Assembly: GCA_023666265.1 (NCBI GenBank)
Contig: JAMPCH010000005.1
Location: 22,779-86,778 of the forward strand
Direction of reading: 5' to 3'
Source of the DNA: Roseburia sp.
GTDB taxonomy: Bacteria; Bacillota; Clostridia; Oscillospirales; Ruminococcaceae
Length of the DNA: 64,000 bases
The notes below the pieces were generated by a model. It was not told where the DNA came from and did no database searches. It saw only the letters and a list, made by a program, of their open reading frames with translations. A program made the translations under genes and the position numbers. Shown here piece after piece: positions 17,224-26,071 of this stretch (the first letter of the stretch is position 1; each line of letters opens with the position of its first letter).

Positions 17224-18135
17224 TTACCCGAGCCTTAGCATCTCGTCGATACAGCGACGCGCCTTTTTTTGTATGTCATCGTCAAGGACGATCTCCTCCC
17301 CCTCGCCGTTCAGACAGTACAGTACGTCGGAGAGGGTCGTGAGCCGCATATTGTGACAGACGCAGTCCTTCGATAACGGATAAAAGCGCTTATCGGGACA
17401 TTCATACTGTAAATGGGCGACGATACTGTTCTCCGTCCCGATGATAAATTCGCGGCGGTCGGAGCTTTTGGCGAATTCGATGATCCCCGTCGTACTCCCG
17501 ATATAGTCCGCGCTTTTGGTGACGGCGGGGGTACATTCGGGATGGACGAGTAGGAGCGCGTCGGGGTGCGCCGCCTTCGCGCGGTCGACGTCCTCCCCCG
17601 TCATACGCGCGTGGGTGGGACAGCCGCCCTGTACGAGCTTGAAATTCTTTTCGGGGAGTCGGTCGGCGCAGTACTGCCCTAAATTTATATCGGGGATAAA
17701 GAGGATATTTTTATTCTCTACTTTTTTGAGAATTTTTACCGCCGACACGGACGTGACGCAAACGTCACACTCGGTCTTTAGCGCCGCCGTCGTATTGATA
17801 TAGGCGGCGACGGTATAGTCGGGGTATTGGCGCTTTAGCCCGCGAAGGAGATCGACGTCGAGCTGTTCCGCCATGGGACAGCCCGCCTCCGCCGCGCTCA
17901 GGTAGACCGTTTTTTCGGGCGCGAGGAGCTTGACCGTCTCCGCCATAAAGCGGACGCCGCACATTAAAACGTTTTTTTGCGGCGCTTTCGCCGCCTCTTT
18001 ACTGAGCCCAAAGGAGTCGCCGACATAGTCCGCGATCTCGACGATCTCTCGATTTTGATAGATATGGGCGAGGATACAAAAATCCTTCTCCTTTTTTAGC
18101 TTGACTATTTTTTCCTGCGTTTCGTGGATATTCAT
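17224..18135 (-). CDS. nadA: Quinolinate synthase A
   Basis: Condenses iminoaspartate with dihydroxyacetone phosphate to quinolinate in NAD synthesis; oxygen-sensitive 4Fe-4S enzyme. 303 residues. The three cluster cysteines are in MCGVRF (near 78), CPTHAR-region/QGGC and CVCHNMR (about 270); YQNREIVEIADYVGDSFGLS and PECTPAV are family signatures. ATG at 18135 follows AAAGGACAACGGCG; a longer upstream start would overlap the ABC gene. nadB and nadC are not adjacent. It may be co-transcribed from the ABC exporter genes upstream (16-base gap). Confidence 0.93.
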   Translation of the reverse strand: MNIHETQEKIVKLKKEKDFCILAHIYQNREIVEIADYVGDSFGLSKEAAKAPQKNVLMCGVRFMAETVKLLAPEKTVYLSAAEAGCPMAEQLDVDLLRGLKRQYPDYTVAAYINTTAALKTECDVCVTSVSAVKILKKVENKNILFIPDINLGQYCADRLPEKNFKLVQGGCPTHARMTGEDVDRAKAAHPDALLLVHPECTPAVTKSADYIGSTTGIIEFAKSSDRREFIIGTENSIVAHLQYECPDKRFYPLSKDCVCHNMRLTTLSDVLYCLNGEGEEIVLDDDIQKKARRCIDEMLRLG

Positions 18136-18151
18136 CGCCGTTGTCCTTTCT

Positions 18152-19891
18152 TTATGCCGCAAACTGACTGTTATAAAGCGTCGCGTAAAAGCCGCCGCGC
18201 GCTAAAAGCTCCTCGTGGTTTCCCTGTTCGATGATGTTCCCGTCCTTCATCACGAGGATCACGTCCGCGTCGCGGATCGTCGAGAGCCGATGGGCGACGA
18301 TAAAGCTCGTCCGCCCCTTCATCAGGCGCGAAAAAGCGTCCTGTATCTTCGCCTCCGTCCGCGTGTCGATCGACGAGGTCGCCTCGTCGAGGATCAACAT
18401 CGGCGGCGGACAAAGCATGATCCGCGTGATACAAAGGAGCTGTTTTTGCCCCTGTGAGAGGCTACCGCCGTCCTCGCCGATCACGGTATCATACCCCTTT
18501 GGGAGGCGTTTAATGAAGGAGTGGGAATGTGCCGCCTTCGCCGCCCGGACGACCTCCTCGTCGGTCGCGTCGGGCTTCCCCATCGTGATATTCTCGCGGA
18601 TCGTCCCGCTTTTGAGCCATGTCTCCTGTAAGACCATTCCGTAGGAGGCGCGTAGGCTCGCGCGGGTCACGCCGCGAATATCCTCGCCCTCGACCGTGAT
18701 CCGACCGCCGTTTACGTCATAAAAGCGCATGAGAAGGTTGATGAGCGTGGTCTTACCACAGCCCGTCGGTCCGACGATCGCGATCCGCTGTCCCGTTTTG
18801 ACCGCGAGGTCGAGGTCCTCGATCAGCTTCCGCTCGGGGGTATAAGAGAACGAAACGTTCTCGAGGGCGACGTTCCCCTCTACGCCCGTCAGGGCGGGAA
18901 GTCCTTCGTCCGGTGACTGGGGCGGCTCCTCGATCAGCTCAAAGAGCCGCGCGGCGCAGGCGAGCGCGTTCTGAAGCTCGGTCACCACGCCGGAGATCTC
19001 GTTAAAGGGCTTGGTGTACTGGTTCGCGTAGCTTAAAAAACAGGAGAGCGCCCCGACGGTGAGCGTTCCGCCGATCGCCGCCATCGCGCCGGTCAGCCCG
19101 ACCCCCGCGTAGACGAGACTGTTGACGAAACGGGTCGTCGGGTTCACGAGCGACGAAAAAAACGTCGCGCGGAGCGAGCATTTCTCAAGCCGCTCGTTGA
19201 TCTCGTCGAAGGCGGCGAGCGCCTCGTCCTCGCGCGAAAAAGCCTTTACGACCTTCTGATTTCCGATCATTTCGTCGATGAGCGCCGTCTGTTCCCCGCG
19301 CGTCTCGCTCTGTAACCGAAACATCGAGTACGTCCGCTTGGCGATGAACCGCGCGCAAAGGAGCGAAATGGGGGTTAGGACGACGACGACGAGCGTAATG
19401 AGCGGGTCGATCGAGAGCATAAAAAACAGCGTCCCGAGGATCGTCGCGACCCCCGTAAAAAGCTGGGTAAAGCCCATTAAAAGCCCGTCGGCGAGCTGAT
19501 CCGCGTCGGCGATCACGCGGCTCACGACGTCGCCCGAGGGGTGAGCGTCGAGATAGGCGAGCGGTAATACTTCGATCCGCCGAAACGCCGCGCTCCTTAA
19601 GTCGCGCACCGTCTCAAAGGTGATCCGATTATTGACGGTATTCATCAGCCACTGAAAGACCGCCGTGATACAGGCGATCAGCGCCGCGCGAAGGAGGAGC
19701 GGCGACATCGCCGCGAAGTCGACCTTCCCCGCCTCGATGATACAGTCGATCGCGTCGCCGATCACGATCGGGATATAGAGCGTCCCCGCGACGACCGCCG
19801 CCGCGAGTAGGATCGAGACCAAAAAAAGCCCCTTTTGCCGCTTCAGATAGCGGAGCGTTTTTTTGATCGTCCCGGTCTCGAGCTTTTTCAT
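18152..19891 (-). CDS. ABC exporter half-transporter, canonical-Walker-B subunit
   Basis: 579 residues: six-helix type-I exporter domain (about 1-320) then nucleotide-binding domain with Walker A GPTGCGKTT, Walker B LILDEATSSID and a degenerate signature LSQGQKQLL. Together with the next-upstream gene it forms a heterodimeric exporter of the TM287/288 or BmrCD type: this subunit keeps the catalytic Glu but donates the altered signature. ATG at 19891 is preferred because the 31 residues upstream in frame are encoded by repeat R1, whose GGAAAGGA sits 12 bases before this ATG. Substrate unknown (drug or lipid-like). Confidence 0.92.
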   Translation of the reverse strand: MKKLETGTIKKTLRYLKRQKGLFLVSILLAAAVVAGTLYIPIVIGDAIDCIIEAGKVDFAAMSPLLLRAALIACITAVFQWLMNTVNNRITFETVRDLRSAAFRRIEVLPLAYLDAHPSGDVVSRVIADADQLADGLLMGFTQLFTGVATILGTLFFMLSIDPLITLVVVVLTPISLLCARFIAKRTYSMFRLQSETRGEQTALIDEMIGNQKVVKAFSREDEALAAFDEINERLEKCSLRATFFSSLVNPTTRFVNSLVYAGVGLTGAMAAIGGTLTVGALSCFLSYANQYTKPFNEISGVVTELQNALACAARLFELIEEPPQSPDEGLPALTGVEGNVALENVSFSYTPERKLIEDLDLAVKTGQRIAIVGPTGCGKTTLINLLMRFYDVNGGRITVEGEDIRGVTRASLRASYGMVLQETWLKSGTIRENITMGKPDATDEEVVRAAKAAHSHSFIKRLPKGYDTVIGEDGGSLSQGQKQLLCITRIMLCPPPMLILDEATSSIDTRTEAKIQDAFSRLMKGRTSFIVAHRLSTIRDADVILVMKDGNIIEQGNHEELLARGGFYATLYNSQFAA

Positions 19892-19989
19892 TTTTATGAC
19901 CATTCCTTTCCTTTGGAGGCAGTTTGTGCCGAGAGGGTTTGCCGAGGCACAAACAACGGGTTTGAAAAATCTTCGATTTTTCAAACTTC
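19892..19989 (-). repeat. Structured repeat R1 (copy 2, inverted relative to copy 1)
   Basis: About 96% identical over ~100 bases to 8586-8688, with both hairpins and the GGAAAGGAAT-GTCATAAAAA tail. It lies exactly between the two exporter subunit genes: its first bases include the TGA of the upstream gene and its last bases provide the ribosome binding site of the downstream gene. Confidence 0.87.
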
Positions 19990-21723
19990 CTTACGCTCCT
20001 TCCCTTCCTCGGTCTTATATTGCGATTCATAAATTTCCCGATAGATACCGCAGGTCTTTAAAAGCTCGTCGTGCGTCCCGATCCCCGCCGCTTCCCCGTC
20101 GTCGAGGACGAGGATCTGGTCGGCGTGGCGAATGGAGGAGGTACGCTGAGAGACGATGACGGTCGTTACGTCCGTGAGCGAGCGGAGCGCCCCTCTTAGC
20201 GCGGCGTCGGTCGCGAGGTCGAGCGCCGAGGCGCTATCGTCGAGAATGAGGATCTTTGGCTTTTTAACGAGGGCGCGGGCGATCGTGAGGCGCTGGCGCT
20301 GACCGCCGGAGAGATTACGCCCGCCCTGTTCGATCATAAAGCCGAGACCGTCCTCCTTCCCCTCGACGACCTCCGTCGCTTGGGCGAGCGCGACCGCCTC
20401 CATCAGCTCCTCGTCCGTCGCGTCCTCGTTCCCCCAGCGGAGGTTGTCGCGGATCGTCCCGTGAAAAAGCGCCGCCTTTTGAGGGACGACCCCGATCCGC
20501 GAGCGGAGCGCGTCGACCGCGTAATCCTTAACGTTTAGCCCGTCAACAAAAACACCGCCCTCGGTCGCGTCGTAAAAGCGGGGAATAAGGTTCACGACCG
20601 AGCTTTTACCCGACCCCGTCCCGCCGATGATCCCGACGGTCGAACCGCGCTCGGCGGCGAGCGAGATTTTGGTTAGGGCGTTCTCCGCCGCGCCGCGATA
20701 TTTGAGCGACGCGTCGCGAAGCTCAAAGGCGTAGCGATAGCCCTCAAAGCCGTTTCTCTCCGCGCCGTCCGTCATTCCCTCGCCGCTCTCGATCGCCGCC
20801 TCAATCCGCTTGCCGCAGGCGACGGATTTCGTGATGTTGAGGATCAGGTTCGCGAGCTTGATCAGCTCGACAAGAATTTGAGACATATAGTTATAAAGGG
20901 CGACGACCGACCCTTGGGTCAAGATTCCCGCGTCGACGCGGAGCGCCCCGATATGGATCAATATCACGATCGCGATATTGACGACCGCGAGCGTGAGCGG
21001 GTTCGTGAGCGCCGAAACGCGCCCCGCCGCCTTTTGTTCGTCGGTGAGGGCGCGGTTCTCCGCATCAAAAGCCGCGATCTCGTCGGGCTCTTTACAAAAG
21101 GCGCGGATCACGCGTACGCCGGTGAGATTTTCCCGCGTCCGCCCGAGTACGCGGTCGAGCCGCTCGCGTACTTTATTATACATCGGTATCCCGACGAGCA
21201 TGATCACAAAGACGATCGCCGCGAGGACGGGGATCGTCGCGACAAAAACGAGCGCCGACGAAGCGTCGATTGTAAACGCCATCACCATCGCGCCGAAGAC
21301 GACGAACGGCGAACGAAGGAGGAGGCGGAGCGTCATATTGACCCCCGATTGTACTTGGTTTAGGTCGCTCGTCATACGCGTGATGAGCGTCGAGCTCCCC
21401 GCCTCGTCGAGGTCGGCGTAAGAGAGCGACTGGATATGCGAAAAAAGAGCGTGACCGACGTTTTTGGCGAAGCCCGCCGCCGCCTTCGCCGCGAAGTATT
21501 GCGCCGTGATCGAGAAGCCCAGCCCGACCAGCCCGAGCGCCCCCAGGATCAGACACATCTTTACGACATAGCCGCCGTCGGCATCGCCGATCCCGCGATC
21601 GATGATCGCCGCGACGACGATCGGTACAAAAAGCTCAAGGAGCGCCTCGAGCATCTTAAACAGCGGGCTTAGGATCGTTTCCCTTAAATAATCCCCCGTC
21701 AGGTATTTTAAAAGCTTTTTCAA
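19981..21723 (-). CDS. ABC exporter half-transporter, degenerate-Walker-B subunit
   Basis: 580 residues, fused type-I membrane domain and ATPase. Walker A GGTGSGKSS and canonical signature LSGGQRQRL are intact, but Walker B reads ILILDDSASALD, with Asp instead of the catalytic Glu. This is the pattern of the subunit that forms the non-hydrolytic site in heterodimeric exporters. TTG start (21723-21721) preceded by AAAGGAGGAGAG. It begins 28 bases after the response-regulator gene and is followed by its partner after repeat R1. Confidence 0.92.
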   Translation of the reverse strand: MKKLLKYLTGDYLRETILSPLFKMLEALLELFVPIVVAAIIDRGIGDADGGYVVKMCLILGALGLVGLGFSITAQYFAAKAAAGFAKNVGHALFSHIQSLSYADLDEAGSSTLITRMTSDLNQVQSGVNMTLRLLLRSPFVVFGAMVMAFTIDASSALVFVATIPVLAAIVFVIMLVGIPMYNKVRERLDRVLGRTRENLTGVRVIRAFCKEPDEIAAFDAENRALTDEQKAAGRVSALTNPLTLAVVNIAIVILIHIGALRVDAGILTQGSVVALYNYMSQILVELIKLANLILNITKSVACGKRIEAAIESGEGMTDGAERNGFEGYRYAFELRDASLKYRGAAENALTKISLAAERGSTVGIIGGTGSGKSSVVNLIPRFYDATEGGVFVDGLNVKDYAVDALRSRIGVVPQKAALFHGTIRDNLRWGNEDATDEELMEAVALAQATEVVEGKEDGLGFMIEQGGRNLSGGQRQRLTIARALVKKPKILILDDSASALDLATDAALRGALRSLTDVTTVIVSQRTSSIRHADQILVLDDGEAAGIGTHDELLKTCGIYREIYESQYKTEEGKERKEV

Positions 21724-21751
21724 GCGCTCTCCTCCTTTTCGGCGAAGCGGC

Positions 21752-22483
21752 TCACGGCTTCTTCGCCTCGCCGTCCTCGCCCTTTTCCTTCCCCCAAATA
21801 TACCCGTACCCCCAGATCGTTCGGATATACGCGGGGTCGGAGGGATTTTCCTCGATCTTCATACGAAGCCGCCTTATATTCACGTCGACGATCTTTTCGT
21901 CACCGTAATAGCCGTCGCCCCAGATCCGCCGAAGGAGCGTTTCGCGGTCGATCGCGCTCCCGCTGTGGCGGATAAAATATTCGAGGATATGAAACTCCAC
22001 TTGGGTGAGGTCGAGGATCTCTCCGTTTTTATAGATCGTATGGCTCTTAGAGTCGACGAGGAAGGGTCCGTCCTCGATATCCGCCGAGACGTCGGGGTCG
22101 GGTCGGGTGAGGCTCACCCGCCGATAGATCGCGTCGACCCGCGCGACGAGCTCCGACGGCGAAAAGGGCTTTGTCACATAATCGTCCGCCCCCATCATAA
22201 GACAGCTCACCTTATCCATCTCCTGACTTTTCGCCGAGAGCATAATGATCCCGATCGCGGCGCTATGCTGGCGAAGGTAGCGACAGACCTGTTTCCCGTC
22301 CGTCCCGGGCATCATAATATCGAGGATCGCCACGTCGAACCGCATCCCGCGCTCCCACGCCGCGATCGCGAGCTCGCCGCTCGATACGTCGAATACGTCG
22401 TAGCCCGACCGCTTTAAATGGATCACGACAAAGTCGCGGATCGTCTCCTCGTCCTCACAGACGAGTACCCTTCTCGGTTTCAT
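21752..22483 (-). CDS. OmpR/PhoB-family response regulator
   Basis: 243 residues: receiver domain with acidic pocket (CEDEE), phosphorylation Asp in VAILDIMMPGTDG (about 53) and Lys in YVTKPFS; winged-helix output domain with LTQVEFHILEYFI and the RRLRMKIEENPSDPAYIRTI recognition region. No histidine kinase is encoded next to it, so it is an orphan here. It lies directly upstream of and co-directional with the ABC exporter genes, so it may control or be co-expressed with them. ATG after AAAGGAGGAAAG. Confidence 0.93.
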   Translation of the reverse strand: MKPRRVLVCEDEETIRDFVVIHLKRSGYDVFDVSSGELAIAAWERGMRFDVAILDIMMPGTDGKQVCRYLRQHSAAIGIIMLSAKSQEMDKVSCLMMGADDYVTKPFSPSELVARVDAIYRRVSLTRPDPDVSADIEDGPFLVDSKSHTIYKNGEILDLTQVEFHILEYFIRHSGSAIDRETLLRRIWGDGYYGDEKIVDVNIRRLRMKIEENPSDPAYIRTIWGYGYIWGKEKGEDGEAKKP

Positions 22484-22509
22484 CGATGCTTTCCTCCTTT
22501 ATTTCATCG

Positions 22510-22660
22510 AATAAAGCGCCCCGCAGGGACGCGGTGGTTGTCCGCCCAGAGCTTCGGCACGGACGCCGAAGCCCACAGCGGGCAACTTTGCACGGAAGCG
22601 GGGGCGGTGTCGCCCAAAGCGACCCGCAGTAGTCCTGCCCTAAAAAATAAACACAAAAAC
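22510..22660 (-). repeat. GC-rich palindromic repeat R2 (diverged copy)
   Basis: Read on the minus strand: TTTATTTTTTAGGGCAGGAC (22655-22635), then GCGGGTCGCTTTGGGCG and nested inverted pairs including GGGCTTCGGC / GCCGAAGC. It occupies the gap between the lipoprotein gene and the response regulator. Confidence 0.7.
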
Positions 22661-22669
22661 AAAATAAAC

Positions 22670-23986
22670 TTAATCCAAAATTTTAAAGCAGTCGCTCAGC
22701 TCCGTCTCGGTGAGCGCGAGCGAGTTACGCGTATTGTTACGGATATAAAAGCGATAGCCCGTCGTCGCGCTCTCGCCGAAGAGGGTATAGCCCTCGGGCT
22801 CGGCGTCCCCCGCGACCGCGCGGATCGAGAGAAGCTCCGCGCCCGCCGTCCGCTTACTGCTGTCATATTCGCTAAAGGTCACCGTCCCCTCCGAGATCGA
22901 GACCTTCGCCGTGACCCGCCCCTCCCAGCGCGGGGGGACAAATAAGAGATAGTCGCTTCGGATACTGATATATGAGAGCGCGTCCCGCTTGATCGACGCG
23001 CCGCGCCGCTCGACCTGATACCAAGCGGTGAGACAGACCTGCTCCGCGCGGGCGAGATTCTCATACCCCGGGAAGGCGGCGGTCGACGCGGTCTCGATGA
23101 TCCCGTCGCCGTCGATGTCGCGCGAGAGGATATTCGGGGTATAGCTGTTCGTCCGTCGGCTCAAGACGTCGGGGATCGTGGGGACGGGAAAAAGCGCGAG
23201 CTCGTCGTCACAGATCAGGACGTCCGTCCCGATCGACCCGTCGGCGAGCGAGCGGTCGATAAAGATCGCCCGCGATCCCTCGTCGTCACAGACCCCGAGC
23301 GTAACGCCCTTACAGTCGGCGAAGCCGCTCAGCGGCGCGGAGGAGAGGATCTCAAACGCCCCCGCCTCGCCCCAGCCGAGGAGCGAGGCGGTCGCCGTCC
23401 CGCCGTCGAGGTCACGGCTGATCTGAAAGAGTACGCGGTGACCGTCACCGTTCACGTCCATAAGGTTGGTATAAGCGCACCGCCCCGTATAGACCTCGGT
23501 CGGCGTTTTATCGGCGTATTTTAAGACGCTCACCGCCGAATCGGCGGCGTTTTGGATCGAATAAACGATGATGATACTCGTCTCGCCGTCGCCGAGGTCG
23601 GCGAACTGAACCCGCTCGATCTCGCTCCCGAGCGCGGCGAAATCATAGACCGAGACCCATTCGCCGTCCTCGCGGTCTAGGAAGTTGATACGGAGCGACG
23701 AGCCGCTGTCCGCGATGTTTGAGGCTTCATAAAAAACGATCGCCTCGTTCGTCTCCTCGTCGTCGATATTCTCGATGACGAAGGCGCTCCGATAGCTCCC
23801 GCTCCGGGGGTATTTAAGGTGGATCTCGCCGCCGCGCCCGACGCGGAGCGCCTCATAGATCGCGACCTGTTCCTCGCTGAGCTTGGGCGGGCTTAAAAGG
23901 CTCTCGACCTGGACGGAGCAACCGCAAAGGCTCGCCGCGCCGAGGAGCGCCGCGAGACGGGCGGCTGTCTTTTTTTTAAGGCTCAC
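22670..23986 (-). CDS. Lipoprotein with VCBS/FG-GAP-like repeats, unknown function
   Basis: 438 residues. GTG start at 23986, placed by AAAGGAGG seven bases before it; the N-terminus (SLKKKTAARLAALLGAASLC) ends in a lipobox-like LCGC, so it is probably lipid-anchored outside. Aspartate-rich turns DLGDGETS, DVNGDGHRV and DIDGDGIIE recur between beta-strand segments, as in FG-GAP/VCBS propellers. It starts 22 bases after a polytopic membrane protein gene, so the two may act together at the cell surface. No enzyme motif seen. Confidence 0.7.
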   Translation of the reverse strand: MSLKKKTAARLAALLGAASLCGCSVQVESLLSPPKLSEEQVAIYEALRVGRGGEIHLKYPRSGSYRSAFVIENIDDEETNEAIVFYEASNIADSGSSLRINFLDREDGEWVSVYDFAALGSEIERVQFADLGDGETSIIIVYSIQNAADSAVSVLKYADKTPTEVYTGRCAYTNLMDVNGDGHRVLFQISRDLDGGTATASLLGWGEAGAFEILSSAPLSGFADCKGVTLGVCDDEGSRAIFIDRSLADGSIGTDVLICDDELALFPVPTIPDVLSRRTNSYTPNILSRDIDGDGIIETASTAAFPGYENLARAEQVCLTAWYQVERRGASIKRDALSYISIRSDYLLFVPPRWEGRVTAKVSISEGTVTFSEYDSSKRTAGAELLSIRAVAGDAEPEGYTLFGESATTGYRFYIRNNTRNSLALTETELSDCFKILD

Positions 23987-24008
23987 GGGCGTTCCTCCTT
24001 TCGCGGGT

Positions 24009-24929
24009 CTAGTTGCTTTCGCCAACTTCGCTTTGGGGAAGCGCTTCGCGGTTCTCCCCGTCCGTATCCGCCGAGCGGTCGGCTTTTTTCTTTTGCTTTT
24101 TCGCTTTTTTCTCCTCGACCTCGGTCACGAGATAGACGATCGCCTTTTTTTGCTCCGTGAAGCAGAGCGAAGCGATAAAGCCGAGCGAGATCAAGAGGAG
24201 CGCCGCCGCCGTCGGGTCGGGCGCGGGAACGCCGAGCGTTTTCGCCCCGCCGAAAAGGGCGGAGAGGAGCTTGGCGAAAAGACCCGCCCCGGAAAAAAGG
24301 AGGGTAAGCCCCGCGAGGATCAGCTCGCGGAGCCGCGAATGTTTTGTTTCGATCCGCGCGTAACACCGCGCCGACGACGCGAAAAACAGCGCCCCGAATA
24401 CATAGCTCAATAAGAGGAGGAGGCTGTCCGAGCGGTTCCCGATCACGAGATCGGCGTTAAAGATCTCGATCGTCTTAAAAAAGAGAAGGAGCGAGAGCGC
24501 GACCTGTAAAAGTCCCGCGACGGCGGGCGCGGCGCTGTTTTTGAGCATCATAAGCGCGACCGCCGCGAAGCCGATCGCCGCCGCTAAGGATAAGATCGAG
24601 AGACCCGCCCTCACCATCGAAAAAAGCATGACCGCCGCCGCCGCGAGATAAAACAGACCGAGCGCGAGCGTTGCCCGCGCCCCCATCCCGTCGGAGGCGA
24701 CGGTAAAAGCCGTCCAGCGCCGCCGCTCCCCGACGAAACAGAGGACGGCGAAGCCGACCGCCGCCGCCAGCGTCAGCGCGCGGAAAAAAAGTCCGGCGGG
24801 CGCGCCCTCGGGGGTATAAAAGCCCGTCCGAAAGTCGATCGCCGTCAGATAGAGAAAAAATCGGATCACGCCGCACGCGAGAACGGCGGCGACCGAATAA
24901 ATAAAGATCGGTATTCCTTTTTTTGTCAT
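24009..24929 (-). CDS. Polytopic membrane protein, unknown function
   Basis: 306 residues with about seven or eight hydrophobic segments and a Lys-rich, then acidic, cytoplasmic tail (EEKKAKKQKKKADRSADTDG). No family signature recognised. It ends in TAG, which is a working stop in this part of the window. Divergently transcribed from spoIID (138-base gap that holds AT-rich promoter-like sequence and a short GGCG-TAA-CGCC hairpin); upstream of and probably co-transcribed with the lipoprotein gene. Confidence 0.65.
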   Translation of the reverse strand: MTKKGIPIFIYSVAAVLACGVIRFFLYLTAIDFRTGFYTPEGAPAGLFFRALTLAAAVGFAVLCFVGERRRWTAFTVASDGMGARATLALGLFYLAAAAVMLFSMVRAGLSILSLAAAIGFAAVALMMLKNSAAPAVAGLLQVALSLLLFFKTIEIFNADLVIGNRSDSLLLLLSYVFGALFFASSARCYARIETKHSRLRELILAGLTLLFSGAGLFAKLLSALFGGAKTLGVPAPDPTAAALLLISLGFIASLCFTEQKKAIVYLVTEVEEKKAKKQKKKADRSADTDGENREALPQSEVGESN

Positions 24930-25067
24930 GCACGTAAAAGTCCTTTACTGTAAGATACTGTTATATAAAAGTATATAAAAGGCGTAACGCCCGTTTTTTA
25001 TTATAGTCTATTTTTGCCCCGAAGTCAATATACATAGGAGAAGAAAAGGAAAGGAAGGGAAGAAAAA

Positions 25068-26006
25068 ATGAGGGACAGGCTGTTTATTTTCGCGTTTTTC
25101 GCGCTCGCCGCGCTCCTTCTCCCGCCGGCGCTGAGGGGCGCGGCGGAGGGGACGCGCGTACCGCCCGGGTTACCCGAGACGTTTGAGATCCTTTTGACCG
25201 AGACGGGCGAGGTACGGACGGTCACGCCCGAGGAATATCTCGTCGGCTGTCTCGCCGCCGAGATCCCGATCGACTATGAACAGGAGGCGCTGAACGCCCA
25301 AGCGGCGGCGTCTTATACCTATGCGCTCCGCTTGGCGGCGAACCCGGAGAATACGCCCGAGGGGGCGCTCCTCTCCGACGACGGGAAGACCCACCAGCCC
25401 TTTTTTACGCCCGAGAAATGCGCCGAGCTTTACGGCGAGAGCTACGCCGCCTATCTCCCGCGCCTAAAAGAGGCGGCGGCTTACGGCGTGAGCCACCCGA
25501 TCACCTATGAGGGCGAGCCGATCTACGCCGTCTATCATTCGGTGAGCGCGGGGCGTACCTCGTCCGCCTATGGGATCTGGGGGCGGGAGCTCGCCTATCT
25601 CGCGCCCGCCGAGAGCGCCGCCGACCGCGACTATCCGTATTATGAATGTACCAACGAGATGACGGTCGAGGCGGCGCGGCTCGCCCTCGTCGCGGCGAAA
25701 AGCGACATCGTCACCCCGGCGGATTACGGGAAGTGGTTCAGCGACTTTAACATCAACGAGGACGGCTACGTCCTCTCGGTCAGGATCGGGGAAAATCTCT
25801 TCTCGGGCGGGGATATATGGCGGATCTTCGGGCTTCGCTCGACGGCGTTCACGGTCGAGTACCGCGACGGGATCTTTACCTTCCGGACGAAGGGGTACGG
25901 TCACGGCGCGGGACTGAGCCAATACGGGGCGAACGAGCTGGCGAAGGCGGGTAAGACCGCCGAGGAGATCCTAACCCACTATTATACGGGCGTAACGGTC
26001 GGGTAG
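25068..26006 (+). CDS. spoIID: Stage II sporulation protein D-like lytic transglycosylase
   Basis: 312 residues: N-terminal signal anchor (about 5-24), then the SpoIID domain: TPEEYLVGCLAAEIP with the likely catalytic Glu, QAAASYTYAL, YHSVSAGRTSSA with the zinc-associated region, and the C-terminal GYGHGAGLSQYGANELAKAG and THYYTGV. SpoIID cleaves glycan strands during forespore engulfment, so its presence supports an endospore-forming lineage. ATG after AAGGGAAGAAAAA. The TAG stop is followed by a bidirectional terminator shared with mrp. Confidence 0.92.
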   Translation: MRDRLFIFAFFALAALLLPPALRGAAEGTRVPPGLPETFEILLTETGEVRTVTPEEYLVGCLAAEIPIDYEQEALNAQAAASYTYALRLAANPENTPEGALLSDDGKTHQPFFTPEKCAELYGESYAAYLPRLKEAAAYGVSHPITYEGEPIYAVYHSVSAGRTSSAYGIWGRELAYLAPAESAADRDYPYYECTNEMTVEAARLALVAAKSDIVTPADYGKWFSDFNINEDGYVLSVRIGENLFSGGDIWRIFGLRSTAFTVEYRDGIFTFRTKGYGHGAGLSQYGANELAKAGKTAEEILTHYYTGVTVG

Positions 26007-26028
26007 GTCGCGGGACTTTACGATAACA

Positions 26029-26055
26029 CGGAGCGCGTCCGTCGGACGCGCTCCG
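26029..26055. terminator. Bidirectional terminator between spoIID and mrp
   Basis: Perfect 12-bp stem CGGAGCGCGTCC / GGACGCGCTCCG with a GTC loop, between convergent genes. Confidence 0.8.
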
Positions 26056-26071
26056 ATAGCTTTGGAAAAAC

